Shown here piece after piece: positions 37,817 through 46,858 of a stretch of DNA of 49,818 bases. This stretch comes from Paracidovorax wautersii (lineage in GTDB: Bacteria; Pseudomonadota; Gammaproteobacteria; Burkholderiales; Burkholderiaceae_C): the NCBI GenBank assembly GCA_009912175.1, contig WNDQ01000028.1, forward strand, positions 1-49,818, written 5' to 3'. How positions within the stretch are numbered: the stretch's first letter is position 1; each line of letters starts with the position of its first letter. Under the pieces are notes generated by a model that was not told the origin of the DNA, searched no databases, and saw only the letters and a list, made by a program, of their open reading frames with translations. The position numbers and the translations under genes are program-made.

Positions 37817-39226
37817 ATGTCCGCTGTCCTGCCCCATTCCGCCGACGAGATGACTGGCGATCGCCAGATCGAGCAACTGCGCGTGCCGCCGCATTCGCTG
37901 GAGGCCGAGTCCAGTGTGCTGGGCGGCCTGCTGCTGGACAACGGCGCCTGGGACCGCGTGGGCGATCTGCTCAACGACGGCGATTTCTACCGCTACGAGC
38001 ACCGCCTGGTCTACGGCGTGATCGGCAAGCTGATCAACGACAGCAAGCCGGCCGACGTCATCACCGTCTACGAACAGCTCCAGGCGCAGGGCAAGGGCGA
38101 GGAGATCGGCGGGCTGACCTACCTCAACGCGCTGGCGCAGTACGTGCCCAGCGCCACCAACATCCGCCGTTACGCGGAAATCGTGCGCGAGCGCTCCATC
38201 CTGCGCAAGCTGGTGGGCGTGAGCGACGAGATTTCCACCAGCGTCTTCAATCGCGGTGAGCGCAAGGTCGCCCAGATCCTGGACGAGGCCGAGCAGAAGA
38301 TCTTCGCCATCGGCGAAGAGGGCTCGCGCATGAAGCAGGGTTTCCAGAGCATGAACACCCTGGTGGTCGATCTGCTCGACCGCGTGACCGAGATGGCCGA
38401 CAACCCGCACGACATCACGGGCGTGCCGACCGGCTTCTACGACTTCGACCGCATGACCTCGGGCATGCAGGCCGGCGACCTCATCGTGCTGGCCGCGCGC
38501 CCGTCCATGGGCAAGACCTCGCTGGCCATCAACATCGCCGAGAACGTGGCGCTCAACGAAGGGCTGCCGGTGGCGGTGTTCTCCATGGAAATGGGCGCCG
38601 CGCAGCTCGCCGTGCGTATCGTGGGCTCGATCGGCCGCGTCGACCAGGGCCACCTGCGCACCGGCAAGCTGACCGACGACGAGTGGCCGCGCCTGACCGA
38701 GGCCATCGAGAAGCTGCGCAGTGTCTCCATGCACATCGACGAAACGCCGGGCCTGACACCCAGCGAACTGCGCGCCAACGCGCGGCGCCTGGCGCGCCAG
38801 TGCGGCAAGCTCGGCCTGATCGTGGTCGACTACCTGCAGCTCATGAGCGGCTCGGGCGGCAGCAGCGGCGACAACCGCGCCACCGAACTGGGCGAGATCT
38901 CGCGCGGCCTGAAGATGCTGGCCAAGGAACTGCAGTGCCCGGTGATCGCGCTGTCGCAGCTCAACCGCTCGGTCGAGCAGCGCACCGACAAGCGCCCCAT
39001 GATGAGCGACCTGCGCGAATCGGGCGCCATCGAGCAGGACGCGGACGTGATCATGTTCATCTACCGCGACGACTACTACAACAAGGACAGCAAGGAGCCG
39101 GGCGTGGCCGAGGTCATCATCGGCAAGCAGCGGAACGGCCCGACGGGCACTGTCAAGCTCGCCTTCCTCAAGCCGCTGACCAAGTTCGAGAACCTGGCGG
39201 CCGGCATGGGCGGCGACGACTTCTGA
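37817..39226 (+). CDS. dnaB: Replicative DNA helicase DnaB
   Basis: 469 aa. N-terminal DnaG-binding domain (about 20-150, SLEAESSVLGGLLLDNGAWD) and RecA-like motor with Walker A ARPSMGKTS (about 229), Walker B LIVVDYLQLM (about 335), and SDLRESGAIEQDADVIMFIYR with the C-terminal KQRNGPTGTVKLAF. A hexameric helicase that unwinds DNA at the fork. No intein is present. Its TGA shares one base with the ATG of the rhombosortase gene. Confidence 0.97.
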   Translation: MSAVLPHSADEMTGDRQIEQLRVPPHSLEAESSVLGGLLLDNGAWDRVGDLLNDGDFYRYEHRLVYGVIGKLINDSKPADVITVYEQLQAQGKGEEIGGLTYLNALAQYVPSATNIRRYAEIVRERSILRKLVGVSDEISTSVFNRGERKVAQILDEAEQKIFAIGEEGSRMKQGFQSMNTLVVDLLDRVTEMADNPHDITGVPTGFYDFDRMTSGMQAGDLIVLAARPSMGKTSLAINIAENVALNEGLPVAVFSMEMGAAQLAVRIVGSIGRVDQGHLRTGKLTDDEWPRLTEAIEKLRSVSMHIDETPGLTPSELRANARRLARQCGKLGLIVVDYLQLMSGSGGSSGDNRATELGEISRGLKMLAKELQCPVIALSQLNRSVEQRTDKRPMMSDLRESGAIEQDADVIMFIYRDDYYNKDSKEPGVAEVIIGKQRNGPTGTVKLAFLKPLTKFENLAAGMGGDDF

Positions 39227-39831
39227 TGCGGCGTGCGGCCGGGCCGTCCGCGCCGCGCCCGCTGGCGGTGTGGGTCTGGCCGCTGGCGCTGTGTGGGCTG
39301 ATGGCGCTGCTGGCCGCCGCGGGCGATGCGCCGCGGCTGGCCTTGCGCTACGACCGCGCCGCCCTGGCCGACGGCCAGTGGTGGCGGCTGCTGACCGCCC
39401 ATGCGGTGCACCTGGGCTGGGCGCACGCGCTGCTCAACATGGCGGGCGTGGGGCTGTGCGCCGTGCTGGCGCCGGCGCTGTTCCGAACCCGCAGCCTGGC
39501 CGTGCTGCTGTTGCTGCTGGCGCTGGGCGTGAGCGGCCTGCTGTGGCTGGGCTCGCCCCAGGTGAGCAATTACGCGGGTTTTTCCGGCGTGCTCTACGGC
39601 CTGTTCGTGGCCGGCCTGTGGCCGCAGCGGCGCGATCCGCTGGCGCTGCTGGCGCTGGCCGTGGTGGCTGGCTGGATGCTGTGGCAATGGCTGGGCCGGC
39701 CGCTGGCCGCCGAGGAACAGATGATCGGCGGCCACATCGTGTCGGCGGCCCATGTCTATGGCGTGGCGGTCGCGGCGGCGTGGCTGGCGGCGCGTGCGGT
39801 CTGGCCGCACCGCGTCAGCGCCGGATCGTGA
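39226..39831 (+). CDS. rrtA: Rhombosortase (rhomboid-family GlyGly-CTERM serine protease)
   Basis: 201 aa with about six membrane helices. The layout LRYDRAALADGQWWRLLTAH, VHLGWAHALLNMAG, YAGFSGVLYGLFVAG and IVSAAHVYGVAVAAAW matches rhombosortases. The catalytic dyad is Ser120 (GFSGVLYG) and His176 (AAHVYG). Rhombosortases cleave proteins carrying a C-terminal GlyGly-CTERM tail at the inner membrane, often in bacteria where type II secretion then exports them. The start overlaps the dnaB stop (TGATG), and the 3' end overlaps the convergent gspN by 17 bases. A candidate substrate is the GloVer protein at 46750-48900. Confidence 0.85.
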   Translation: MRRAAGPSAPRPLAVWVWPLALCGLMALLAAAGDAPRLALRYDRAALADGQWWRLLTAHAVHLGWAHALLNMAGVGLCAVLAPALFRTRSLAVLLLLLALGVSGLLWLGSPQVSNYAGFSGVLYGLFVAGLWPQRRDPLALLALAVVAGWMLWQWLGRPLAAEEQMIGGHIVSAAHVYGVAVAAAWLAARAVWPHRVSAGS

Positions 39832-40699
39832 AGACGATGGGTCCGTTGCGTGTGCCGATCAGGTTGAGCACGTTGGCCAGCGCCGCGCGGTGCTCGGGGG
39901 CGGCGCCGGCATCGCCCTTGAAGCGCCAGCCAGCGCCACCCAGTTCGCCTTCGCCCGACAGCTGCAGCGCGCCCTGAAGCGTCTGCAGCGACAGCCGCAG
40001 CGGGCCAGGCTGCTGGCCATCGCCGGACTGTAGGTCGATCTGGTAGCTGCCGATCGGGCGCAGCGTGGTGACGGGCGAGGTGATGGACTGCAGTTGCAGC
40101 CGGGCCTGGCCAAGCTGGGCCAGGCGCCCTTGCGCGTAGCGGCCCGACCACTGGCCGGCGCTGACCGACAGCAGGCCGTCGAGCGCCATGGTGTTCCAGG
40201 GCGTGCCCAAGCCTTCGAGCAGATTGGCCGGCATCTGCAGGTCCAACCCTTGCAGGCGGAATTCGCTGCCGCCCCACACGGGCCGCAGCAGCACGCGCGC
40301 GGTCTGGCGCAGGCAGCAGGCCTGGTCGAGCTGCAATTGCAGCGCGGGCGACGAGGTGCCGGGCCACCAGGTGCTGCCCAGCTGCCATGACAGGCGGCCG
40401 GGCAGCAGGCGTGCATCGCGGCTGCCGGCACCGCCGCTCACGCCCAGCACGGCCGAGCCGTTCCAGACCGTGCCGCGCGCGTCGAGCAGCAGCACCCGCT
40501 GCTGTGTGGCCGCGCTGATCCAGGCCACGGCCCAGCTGGCGGGAAACTGCCAGACCAGCGTGGCGGCCGCGCCCAGCAGCGCACCGCCCAAGGCGTAGGG
40601 CCACAGGCGCCGGGCGGGCGCAGGGGTGTTTTCGCGCGGCGGCGCGGCGCGGCGTGCGCCGGGAAAGGCGTTGCGTGGAGATCGGGACAGGGCTTGCAT
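39815..40699 (-). CDS. gspN: Type II secretion system protein N (GspN)
   Basis: 294 aa: a cytoplasmic basic leader, one membrane helix (about 33-58, LWPYALGGALLGAAATLVWQF) and a periplasmic domain with LLDARGTVWNGSAVLGV, LQGLDLQMPANLLEGLG and the C-terminal NVLNLIGTRNGPIVFTI, all typical of GspN. GspN is an accessory, not universal, part of the type II secretion machinery. No other gsp gene is nearby, so the machine must be elsewhere. Its convergence with the rhombosortase gene is notable since the two systems are linked in other bacteria. Confidence 0.85.
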   Translation of the reverse strand: MQALSRSPRNAFPGARRAAPPRENTPAPARRLWPYALGGALLGAAATLVWQFPASWAVAWISAATQQRVLLLDARGTVWNGSAVLGVSGGAGSRDARLLPGRLSWQLGSTWWPGTSSPALQLQLDQACCLRQTARVLLRPVWGGSEFRLQGLDLQMPANLLEGLGTPWNTMALDGLLSVSAGQWSGRYAQGRLAQLGQARLQLQSITSPVTTLRPIGSYQIDLQSGDGQQPGPLRLSLQTLQGALQLSGEGELGGAGWRFKGDAGAAPEHRAALANVLNLIGTRNGPIVFTIRR

Positions 40700-40735
40700 G
40701 GCGCCGCCGAGTGTACGGGGTGTACGGGGCGCCGG

Positions 40736-41158
40736 TTACGAGTAAGTGGCAGCGCTGCGTCCGCGCCGCGTCAGCAGCGCCGCCGCGCCCATGGTCAGCC
40801 AGCCCAGGATGAGGCTGGTGCCACCCCACGGCACCAGAAAACGCAGCGCGCCGTGGCCGCTGAGCGTGTTCCAGTAGATCAGCCCGGAAAACAGCACGAT
40901 GCCGATGGCAAACAGCAGCCCCGCCAGGTGCTGCCCGCGGCCGTGTGGGCGCAGGGCCGACCACAGCCCCACGCCCAGCAGTGCCAGCGCGTGCCACAGC
41001 TGCATGTTCACGGCCGACTGCATGCTGGCGCGCGCGGCCTCGCGTGCTGCGGGGTCGGCGATGAAACCCAGGCCGTGCGAGGTGTAGGCGGCAAAGCCCA
41101 CGCCGCTGGCACCGGCCAGGGCGGCGAGGAGGATCCAGAGTCGGGATGAGGAGGGCAT
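40736..41158 (-). CDS. DUF423 small membrane protein
   Basis: 140 aa with four membrane helices (start SRLWILLAALAGASGVGFAAY, later GLLFAIGIVLFSGLIYW and GGTSLILGWLTMGAAAL). The central HALALLGVGLW and FSGLIYWNTLSG are DUF423 hallmarks. Function unknown. The ATG at 41158 starts the conserved first helix. It lies 36 bases upstream of gspN and 70 bases downstream of the DUF454 gene on the same strand. Confidence 0.9.
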   Translation of the reverse strand: MPSSSRLWILLAALAGASGVGFAAYTSHGLGFIADPAAREAARASMQSAVNMQLWHALALLGVGLWSALRPHGRGQHLAGLLFAIGIVLFSGLIYWNTLSGHGALRFLVPWGGTSLILGWLTMGAAALLTRRGRSAATYS

Positions 41159-41228
41159 CGGAAACGCTCCAGGAAAAAACACGCGGGGTAGGGCTGGCCG
41201 TGAGGAAGAGAAGGCGAGAGGAACGGCG

Positions 41229-41669
41229 TCAACCCGGCGGCTCTGGCCGGCGCCACAGCCAGATCTGCACGCCGGCCATGCAGGCAATGGCCGTTGCCAC
41301 GGCCCAGGGGTGTGGCACGGTCCACAGCAGCAGCGCCGAGCACGCCACCATGGACGCGCTTGCGGCCCACTTGGCGCGGCGGCTGACGCGGCGGCCATTG
41401 TGCCAGTTGACCAGCATGGGGCCGAACAGGCGGTGGTTCAGCAGCCAGGCGTGAAAACACGGCGAACTGCGGGCGGCGGCCCAGGCGGCCAGCAGCACGA
41501 ATTCGGTGCTGGGCAGGCCGGGCGTGATGACGCCCAGCGCGGCCACGCCCAGGCTGACGACCGCCAGCACCAGCAGCAGGGCACGCACCACCGGCGAGCG
41601 CACCGGGCGGACGACGGGCAGCCGGGGCGGGTCTGCGGGACGGTCTTCGGGCGGCCCGTCGCCCTGCAT
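41229..41669 (-). CDS. DUF454 (YbaN-like) inner-membrane protein
   Basis: 146 aa. A proline-rich leader is followed by membrane helices and the DUF454 signature LGVITPGLPSTEFVLLAAWAAARSSPCFHAWLLNH, here given in two pieces: GVITPGLPSTEFVLLAAW and FHAWLLNHRLFG. A C-terminal pair of helices follows. Function unknown. Its ATG shares one base with the TGA stop of the heme oxygenase (TGATG), so the two are translationally coupled and it may act in heme use (inference). Confidence 0.88.
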   Translation of the reverse strand: MQGDGPPEDRPADPPRLPVVRPVRSPVVRALLLVLAVVSLGVAALGVITPGLPSTEFVLLAAWAAARSSPCFHAWLLNHRLFGPMLVNWHNGRRVSRRAKWAASASMVACSALLLWTVPHPWAVATAIACMAGVQIWLWRRPEPPG

Positions 41670-42256
41670 CAGGCCGGCTCTCCAAACGCCTGGACCAGCA
41701 ACTGGCCGAAGCGGGCGTAAGCGGCATGGGCGCCGGCGAGCACGTCGCCGTGCGTGTCGGCCGGTTGCGCGTCGAGCGCGGCCACGAAGCGTCGCCACAC
41801 ACGGGCCCGGCCTTCGGGATAGGCGGCCAGGTTGCGCGCGCCGAACGTGGGCGACAGGCCCAGCTTGTCCTGCGCGTCCTTGAGCAGGAAGGCCGCGCCC
41901 AGGGTCGAGCCCTCGGACACATAGAGCCAGCCCAGCGCCGCCGGCATGTGCACGCCGGCCGTGGCCGCCGACGCTTGCGGGACCGGCTGGTCCAGGTCGG
42001 CCAGGTCGTCGCGCGCGGCCTGCAGGCGGCCGCGCACGTGGAGGTCGGGCACGGCTTCACGCAGGAGCGGGTCGGCGAAAAAGGATTCGACGTCCTGCTG
42101 GAACAGGTACTGGGCTGTCGTGAAGCGCGCGTAGTGGACGCGGCTGGTGAACACGGCGGCATGCGCCATGAGCGTTTCCATGCGGTCGTGCTGGTGGGCG
42201 GTTTCGGCCTTCAGGCGCTGGGACAGCGTGGCGGAGGGGGACAGTTGTGCGGACAT
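41669..42256 (-). CDS. hemO: Biliverdin-producing heme oxygenase
   Basis: 195 aa, all-helical. The N-terminal LKAETAHQHDRMETLM gives the proximal heme ligand His23 in the family pattern L-x3-T-x3-H-x3-E. The distal helix is in AALGWLYVSEGSTLGAAFLL, with the conserved Gly residues lining the heme pocket. It opens heme to biliverdin, CO and Fe2+, using electrons from a reductase not in the window. It starts 50 bases after the hasF stop, so it is probably cotranscribed with the hemophore export genes, and its end is coupled to the DUF454 gene. The PigA/HemO branch is the closest by motif. Confidence 0.92.
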   Translation of the reverse strand: MSAQLSPSATLSQRLKAETAHQHDRMETLMAHAAVFTSRVHYARFTTAQYLFQQDVESFFADPLLREAVPDLHVRGRLQAARDDLADLDQPVPQASAATAGVHMPAALGWLYVSEGSTLGAAFLLKDAQDKLGLSPTFGARNLAAYPEGRARVWRRFVAALDAQPADTHGDVLAGAHAAYARFGQLLVQAFGEPA

Positions 42257-42306
42257 GGTGGCTGGGATGATCGTAGTGGGTGGAGGAAATGGCAAGCGAA
42301 ACGGTG

Positions 42307-43692
42307 TCAGGGCTGGACGGACGCCGGGGCCGGTGCACCGGCCCATTGCCGGTCGAGCGCGTCCAGGTGGGCCGGCTCGAACTGGCCGCTGGCCAGGTGC
42401 AGGTCGAGCCAGGCCTGCAGATAGGTGTAGCGCGCCTCGGCGAGCTGCACGCGGGCGTGGTGCAGCTGGCGTTCGGCCGCCAGCACGTCGGTGTTCACAC
42501 GCTCGCCGCCGCGCACGCTGAGCCGGGTGGCGCGGACCTGTTCGTCGGCATGGCGCACGGCCTGGCCGCGGGCGGCGATCACGGCCTGCGCGCTGCTGGT
42601 GCGCCGCCAGGCGCGTGCGATGTCCTGGCTGACCTGCTGCGCCAGCGCGTCGAGTTCGGCGGCCGCCTGCGCCTGCGACTGGGCGGCCTGCCGGGCCTGC
42701 GCGGCGATGCCGCCGCCCGCATACAGCGGCACCGTCAGGCGCACGCCGACGGTGTTGGTGCGGTAGTTCTGGCCGTAGGTGTTTTCGCTGTCGGAGTCGG
42801 TGCGGCGGTGGCTCGCGTACAGGCTCACGCGCGGCCAGTGGCCGGCCTGCTGGCGCGCGATCTCGTGCCCGGCGGCGTCGACGGCCAGCCGCTGGGCCTG
42901 CAGTTGCGGATTGGCCGCCAGGGCCTGCTGCTGCCAGCCCTCGGCGTCGGGCCAGTCCAGCGGCAGCGTCTGCGCCTGTGCCGTCTCGGCCAGGGCGGGC
43001 AGTGCATGCGCGGCGACGGGCTGGCCCACGATGGCCTCCAGCTCGCGCAGCGCCAGGGCCAGCGTGTCGGCGGCTTCGATGCGTTCGGCCTGCGCGGCGG
43101 CCAGGCTGGCTTCGGTTTCGAGCACGTCGGTGGCCGTGCCTTCGCCCAGCGCGCGCAGGCGCTGGTTCTGGCGCAGCAGCGCATCGATGGCCTGCACCTG
43201 GCGCTGGGCCAGCGTGTCGCGGTCGCGCGCGAGCAAGGCGGCGGTGTAGGCCTGCAGCAGGCGCTGCGCCAGTGCCTGGAACTGCGCGCGGTAACGCGCC
43301 AGCCCCGCGTCGGCCTGGCTCTGGCCCAACTGGTAGCGCGCCCAGGCAGCACGATCGAGCAGAGGCTGCTCCAGTTGCAGCGTGGAGGCGTAGTTGTCGT
43401 AGCGGCGCTCTGATCGCACCTCGCCCAGCGTGGTGTCCTGGCGCACGGTCGAGTCGTTGCGGCCCCGACTGTAGCTGTAGCTGAGCTGCGGCAGCAGCCC
43501 CGCGCGGCCCATGTCGCGCAAGGCTTGCGCGGCTTCGCGTTCGTGCACGGCCGCGCGCAGGGTGGGGTCGTGGGCGATGGCCAGGGCATGGGCTTCGCGC
43601 AGGTCCAGCGCGTGGCTCGCGTGGGTGCCCAGGGCCAGGCAGGCCGCGGCGGCGAGGTCGCGCAGGCGAGGGGACAGCAGGCGCATGCTCAT
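42307..43692 (-). CDS. hasF: TolC-like outer-membrane channel of the hemophore exporter (HasF)
   Basis: 461 aa with a signal peptide (AAAACLALGTHASHALDL). It is a TolC-family protein made of two repeats of long coiled-coil helices with barrel strands between: LQLEQPLLDRAAWARYQLGQ in the first half and VGVRLTVPLYAGGGIAAQ in the second, the usual homologous landmarks. It forms the outer channel of a type I secretion system. The start ATG at 43692 overlaps the hasE stop (ATGA); an ATG two codons later is also possible. Called HasF from its place after hasD-hasE. Confidence 0.92.
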   Translation of the reverse strand: MSMRLLSPRLRDLAAAACLALGTHASHALDLREAHALAIAHDPTLRAAVHEREAAQALRDMGRAGLLPQLSYSYSRGRNDSTVRQDTTLGEVRSERRYDNYASTLQLEQPLLDRAAWARYQLGQSQADAGLARYRAQFQALAQRLLQAYTAALLARDRDTLAQRQVQAIDALLRQNQRLRALGEGTATDVLETEASLAAAQAERIEAADTLALALRELEAIVGQPVAAHALPALAETAQAQTLPLDWPDAEGWQQQALAANPQLQAQRLAVDAAGHEIARQQAGHWPRVSLYASHRRTDSDSENTYGQNYRTNTVGVRLTVPLYAGGGIAAQARQAAQSQAQAAAELDALAQQVSQDIARAWRRTSSAQAVIAARGQAVRHADEQVRATRLSVRGGERVNTDVLAAERQLHHARVQLAEARYTYLQAWLDLHLASGQFEPAHLDALDRQWAGAPAPASVQP

Positions 43693-45059
43693 TCCCCGCC
43701 GAAGGCCGTGCGCGAGCGGTCGAGCAGCGGCTTGAAGAGGTAGCTCAGCAGTGAGCGTTCGCCCGTGCGCACAAAGGCCTGCACCGGCATGCCGGGCTGG
43801 ATGCGCAGGCCGTCGAGCCGCTGCAGCGAGGCGGCCGGCACGTCGATGCGTGCGGCGTAGTAGGGCTGCTGCGTGGCCTCGTCGATCAGGCGGTCGGGCG
43901 AGACCTGTGTGACCACGCCGTCGACGCGCGGTGTGCTGCTGCGGTTGAACGCGGTGAACAGCAGCTCGACCGGCAGGCCGGCCTGCACGCGGTCGATCAG
44001 GTCCACGCCGATGCGGGTTTCGATCTGCAGCGGCTGGGCGTCGGGCAGGATGTCCATCAGCGGCTCGCCGGCGCGGATCACGCCACCCGGGGTGTGCAGC
44101 CGCAGGCCAACCACGCGGCCGCTCACGGGCGAGCGGATCTCGGCATGGGTGACGTCGAAACTGCCGGCGGCCAGCCGCTGGGCCTGCTGGCCGGCGTCGC
44201 GCCGCGCGTCGGCCAACGCCGTGCGCACCTCCTGCTGCCAGGTCTGCTCGCGCTGGGCCAGTCGGGTCTGCAGCTCGCCGATCTGCCGGCGCGTGCGCTC
44301 CTGGTCGGCCAGGGTGACGGCCAGATCGCCGTCGGCCTGCGCCAGGGCGCCTTGCACTTCGAGCGCGCGGTTGCGTGGCACATAGTCTTCCTGCGCCAGC
44401 TGGCTCAGGCCGGCGTGGCGCTCGGCCAGCGCGGCGCGCTGCAGGCGCAGGCTGTCGCCGCGCGCCTGCAGGCCCGCCAGTTGCGCGCGGGCGCCGGCGA
44501 TGCCTTCGCGCAGGCCGGCCAGTTCGGCCTGCAGGGCCTGGCGGCGGCTGGCCAGGAGCTGGTCCTGCAGCGCCAGGGCCGCGGCGGCTGTCGGCACGCG
44601 CGCCGCTGCCTCGCGCAGCGGCTGTGGATAGGCGGGCGCGGCCAATCCGTCGCGCTCGGCCTCCAGCCGCGCTTGCAGCGCCTGCGCCATGAAGAGGTTG
44701 GCTGAGGCCGACGCGGCTTCGGCCTGCGCCACCGAGGCGTTGACCACCGCCAGCACCTGGCCCTGGCGCACCGCGTCGCCCTCGGCGACCAGGATGCGTT
44801 CGATCACGCCGCCGGAGGGGTGCTGCACCGTCTTGCGGTAGCCCGCGACAGTGACCAGACCGTCGGCCGTGACACCACCGTCCAGCGGCGCGAGCGCGGC
44901 CCAGGCGACGAAGCCGCCGAAGCCCACGGCCACGACGGCCCAGCCCAGCCGCGCATAGGCCTGGGCGCTCCATTTGGCGCGGGCAGGTGTGTCCGCGCTA
45001 TCGGGTCGGGTGGGTGCGGCCGGGGCGAAGGCGGCGTGTGGGGGCAGGAGGCTGCTCAT
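43689..45059 (-). CDS. hasE: Type I secretion membrane-fusion protein (HasE/PrtE-like)
   Basis: 456 aa of the HlyD family. One membrane helix (about 38-58), a lipoyl-like half ([34 protein letters not shown]), long alpha-hairpins (about 110-290) and the second half with [21 protein letters not shown] and the C-terminal [19 protein letters not shown], characteristic of PrtE/HasE exporters. It joins HasD to the outer-membrane channel. The ATG at 45059 overlaps the hasD stop by four bases (ATGA), and its stop overlaps hasF in the same way. Confidence 0.94.
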   Translation of the reverse strand: MSSLLPPHAAFAPAAPTRPDSADTPARAKWSAQAYARLGWAVVAVGFGGFVAWAALAPLDGGVTADGLVTVAGYRKTVQHPSGGVIERILVAEGDAVRQGQVLAVVNASVAQAEAASASANLFMAQALQARLEAERDGLAAPAYPQPLREAAARVPTAAAALALQDQLLASRRQALQAELAGLREGIAGARAQLAGLQARGDSLRLQRAALAERHAGLSQLAQEDYVPRNRALEVQGALAQADGDLAVTLADQERTRRQIGELQTRLAQREQTWQQEVRTALADARRDAGQQAQRLAAGSFDVTHAEIRSPVSGRVVGLRLHTPGGVIRAGEPLMDILPDAQPLQIETRIGVDLIDRVQAGLPVELLFTAFNRSSTPRVDGVVTQVSPDRLIDEATQQPYYAARIDVPAASLQRLDGLRIQPGMPVQAFVRTGERSLLSYLFKPLLDRSRTAFGGE

Positions 45060-46858
45060 CGGATCGAATCCAGGGGGCGCGTGGTGGCGCCGGGGTCTGA
45101 CGAAGGGTTGGCGGCGCCGGGGCTGGGCTGGCGTGCGCCCAGGCGGTAGGACAGGCCTGGCATCAACGCCGCGCCAGCGGGCCGCACGGGTGACGCCGGC
45201 GATGGGGCTGACGGGGCACCTGCGCCCCGGCTGGCCGGCGCGGGTTGGCGCGCCGCCAGCACCTCGGCCGTGGGACCGAGCTTGTGCACCTGGCCGGCCT
45301 GCAGCACGAGCAGCCGGTCGGTGGCCGTCAGGATGCCCGGGCGGTGCGTGATCAGCACCACGGTGGCACCGGCCTGTTTGAGCGCGCGCAGCGTCTCGGC
45401 CAGGGCCGCTTCGCCCGCCTGGTCCAGGTGGGCGTTGGGTTCGTCGAGCACCACCAGCGCCGGCTGGCCGTAGAGCGCGCGCGCCAGCGCGATGCGCTGC
45501 TTCTGTCCGCCCGACAGGCCCGTGCCGCCTTCGGCCAGCACCGTGTCGTAGCCCTGCGGCAGGCGCAGCACCAGCTCGTGCACGCCCGCCAGGCGGGCCG
45601 CGTCGATGACGCGGTCGGCATCGGGCTGGCCAAAACGCGCGATGTTCTCGGCCACGGTGCCGCCGAACAGCGCCACGTCCTGCGGCAGGTAGCCGATCGC
45701 ATCGCCCAGGGTGTTCCCCGCGGCGCTGCGGTCCCAGCCCTGCAGGTCCGCGCCATCCAGCCGCACCTTGCCCACGCGCGGCGGCCACACGCCCACCAGC
45801 AGGCGGGCCAGCGACGACTTGCCCGAGCCCGAGGCGCCCATCACGCCCAGCACCTCGCCCGGCGCCAGCGTGAAGCTGACATTGATCAGCGTCGGGGCCG
45901 CGCCGCCGGGCGGCACCAGACTGGCGGCCTCGACCGCCACGCGCCCCTGCGGGCGCGGCAGCGGCAGGCGCGGCGCGCGGCGCGGGTGGGCGGCCAGCAG
46001 GGCGTCGAGCCGGCCGTGCGCGAGCTGCACGGCCGTCCATTGGCGCCACACGCCGATGACCTGTTCGATGGGCGCGAGCATGCGCCCGATCAGGATGGAG
46101 CCCGCGATCATCATGCCGGCCGTGATCTGCCCTTCGATGGCCAGCAGCGCGCCCATGCCCAGCATGGCCGACTGCAGCGCGATGCGCACCGTGCGTGTGG
46201 CCGCGCTCACCGCCGCCGCACGCTCGCTGGCCAGGTTCTGGCGGTCGATGAAGGCGCCATGCAGCCGGGCCCAGCGGGCGCGCAGGCGCGTGAGCATGCC
46301 CATGGCCTCTATTGCCTCGGCATTGCGCAGGTGCGCGCTGGCCAGCTGGTTGGCCGCGATCTGCAGCGCGCTGGCCTGCGCCAGCGGCTGGCGCGACCAG
46401 CGTTCGTTGAGCACCGCCAGCGCCAGCAGCACGCCCGCACCCAGCAGCGCGGCCACGCCCAGCCAGGGGTGGAACAGGAAGATGACGAGCAGGTAGACCG
46501 GGAACCACGGCGCGTCGAAGAACGCGAACAGCGCGTTGCCCGTGACGAACTGGCGCAACTGCGTCAGGTCGTTGAGCGCCTGCGAGGCCTGGGCCTGGCC
46601 GCCGGCCAGGTTGCGCTCGAAGCTGGCGTCGTACACGCGGCCGTGCAGCGCCTCGTCCAGCCGCTCGCCCACGCGGATCACCAGCAGGCTGCGCACCCAT
46701 TCGAGCAGGCCCATGAGCACGAACAGGCCACCCACGATCAGGCTGAGCATCAGCAGCGTCGCGCCGTTGCCCGAGGCCAGAACGCGGTCGTAGACCTGCA
46801 GCATGTAGAGGCTGGGCGCGAGCATGAGCAGGTTGACGATGGCGCTGAACACGCCCAC
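45056..46858 (-). CDS. hasD: Type I secretion ABC transporter HasD (start disrupted)
   Basis: About 600 aa if translated from GTG at 46858; conserved residues ([14 protein letters not shown]) extend in frame to about 46906. Six membrane helices ([20 protein letters not shown] onward) are followed by an ATPase domain with Walker [10 protein letters not shown], signature [15 protein letters not shown] and Walker [13 protein letters not shown]. The PrtD/HasD class exports proteins with C-terminal signals, here HasA. The frame has no ATG, GTG or TTG for over 50 codons upstream of the conserved start, no Shine-Dalgarno precedes the GTG, and the preceding GloVer gene runs into it without a stop. 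The true N-terminus is probably lost, though the enzyme core is complete. Confidence 0.85.
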   Translation of the reverse strand: MGVFSAIVNLLMLAPSLYMLQVYDRVLASGNGATLLMLSLIVGGLFVLMGLLEWVRSLLVIRVGERLDEALHGRVYDASFERNLAGGQAQASQALNDLTQLRQFVTGNALFAFFDAPWFPVYLLVIFLFHPWLGVAALLGAGVLLALAVLNERWSRQPLAQASALQIAANQLASAHLRNAEAIEAMGMLTRLRARWARLHGAFIDRQNLASERAAAVSAATRTVRIALQSAMLGMGALLAIEGQITAGMMIAGSILIGRMLAPIEQVIGVWRQWTAVQLAHGRLDALLAAHPRRAPRLPLPRPQGRVAVEAASLVPPGGAAPTLINVSFTLAPGEVLGVMGASGSGKSSLARLLVGVWPPRVGKVRLDGADLQGWDRSAAGNTLGDAIGYLPQDVALFGGTVAENIARFGQPDADRVIDAARLAGVHELVLRLPQGYDTVLAEGGTGLSGGQKQRIALARALYGQPALVVLDEPNAHLDQAGEAALAETLRALKQAGATVVLITHRPGILTATDRLLVLQAGQVHKLGPTAEVLAARQPAPASRGAGAPSAPSPASPVRPAGAALMPGLSYRLGARQPSPGAANPSSDPGATTRPLDSIR

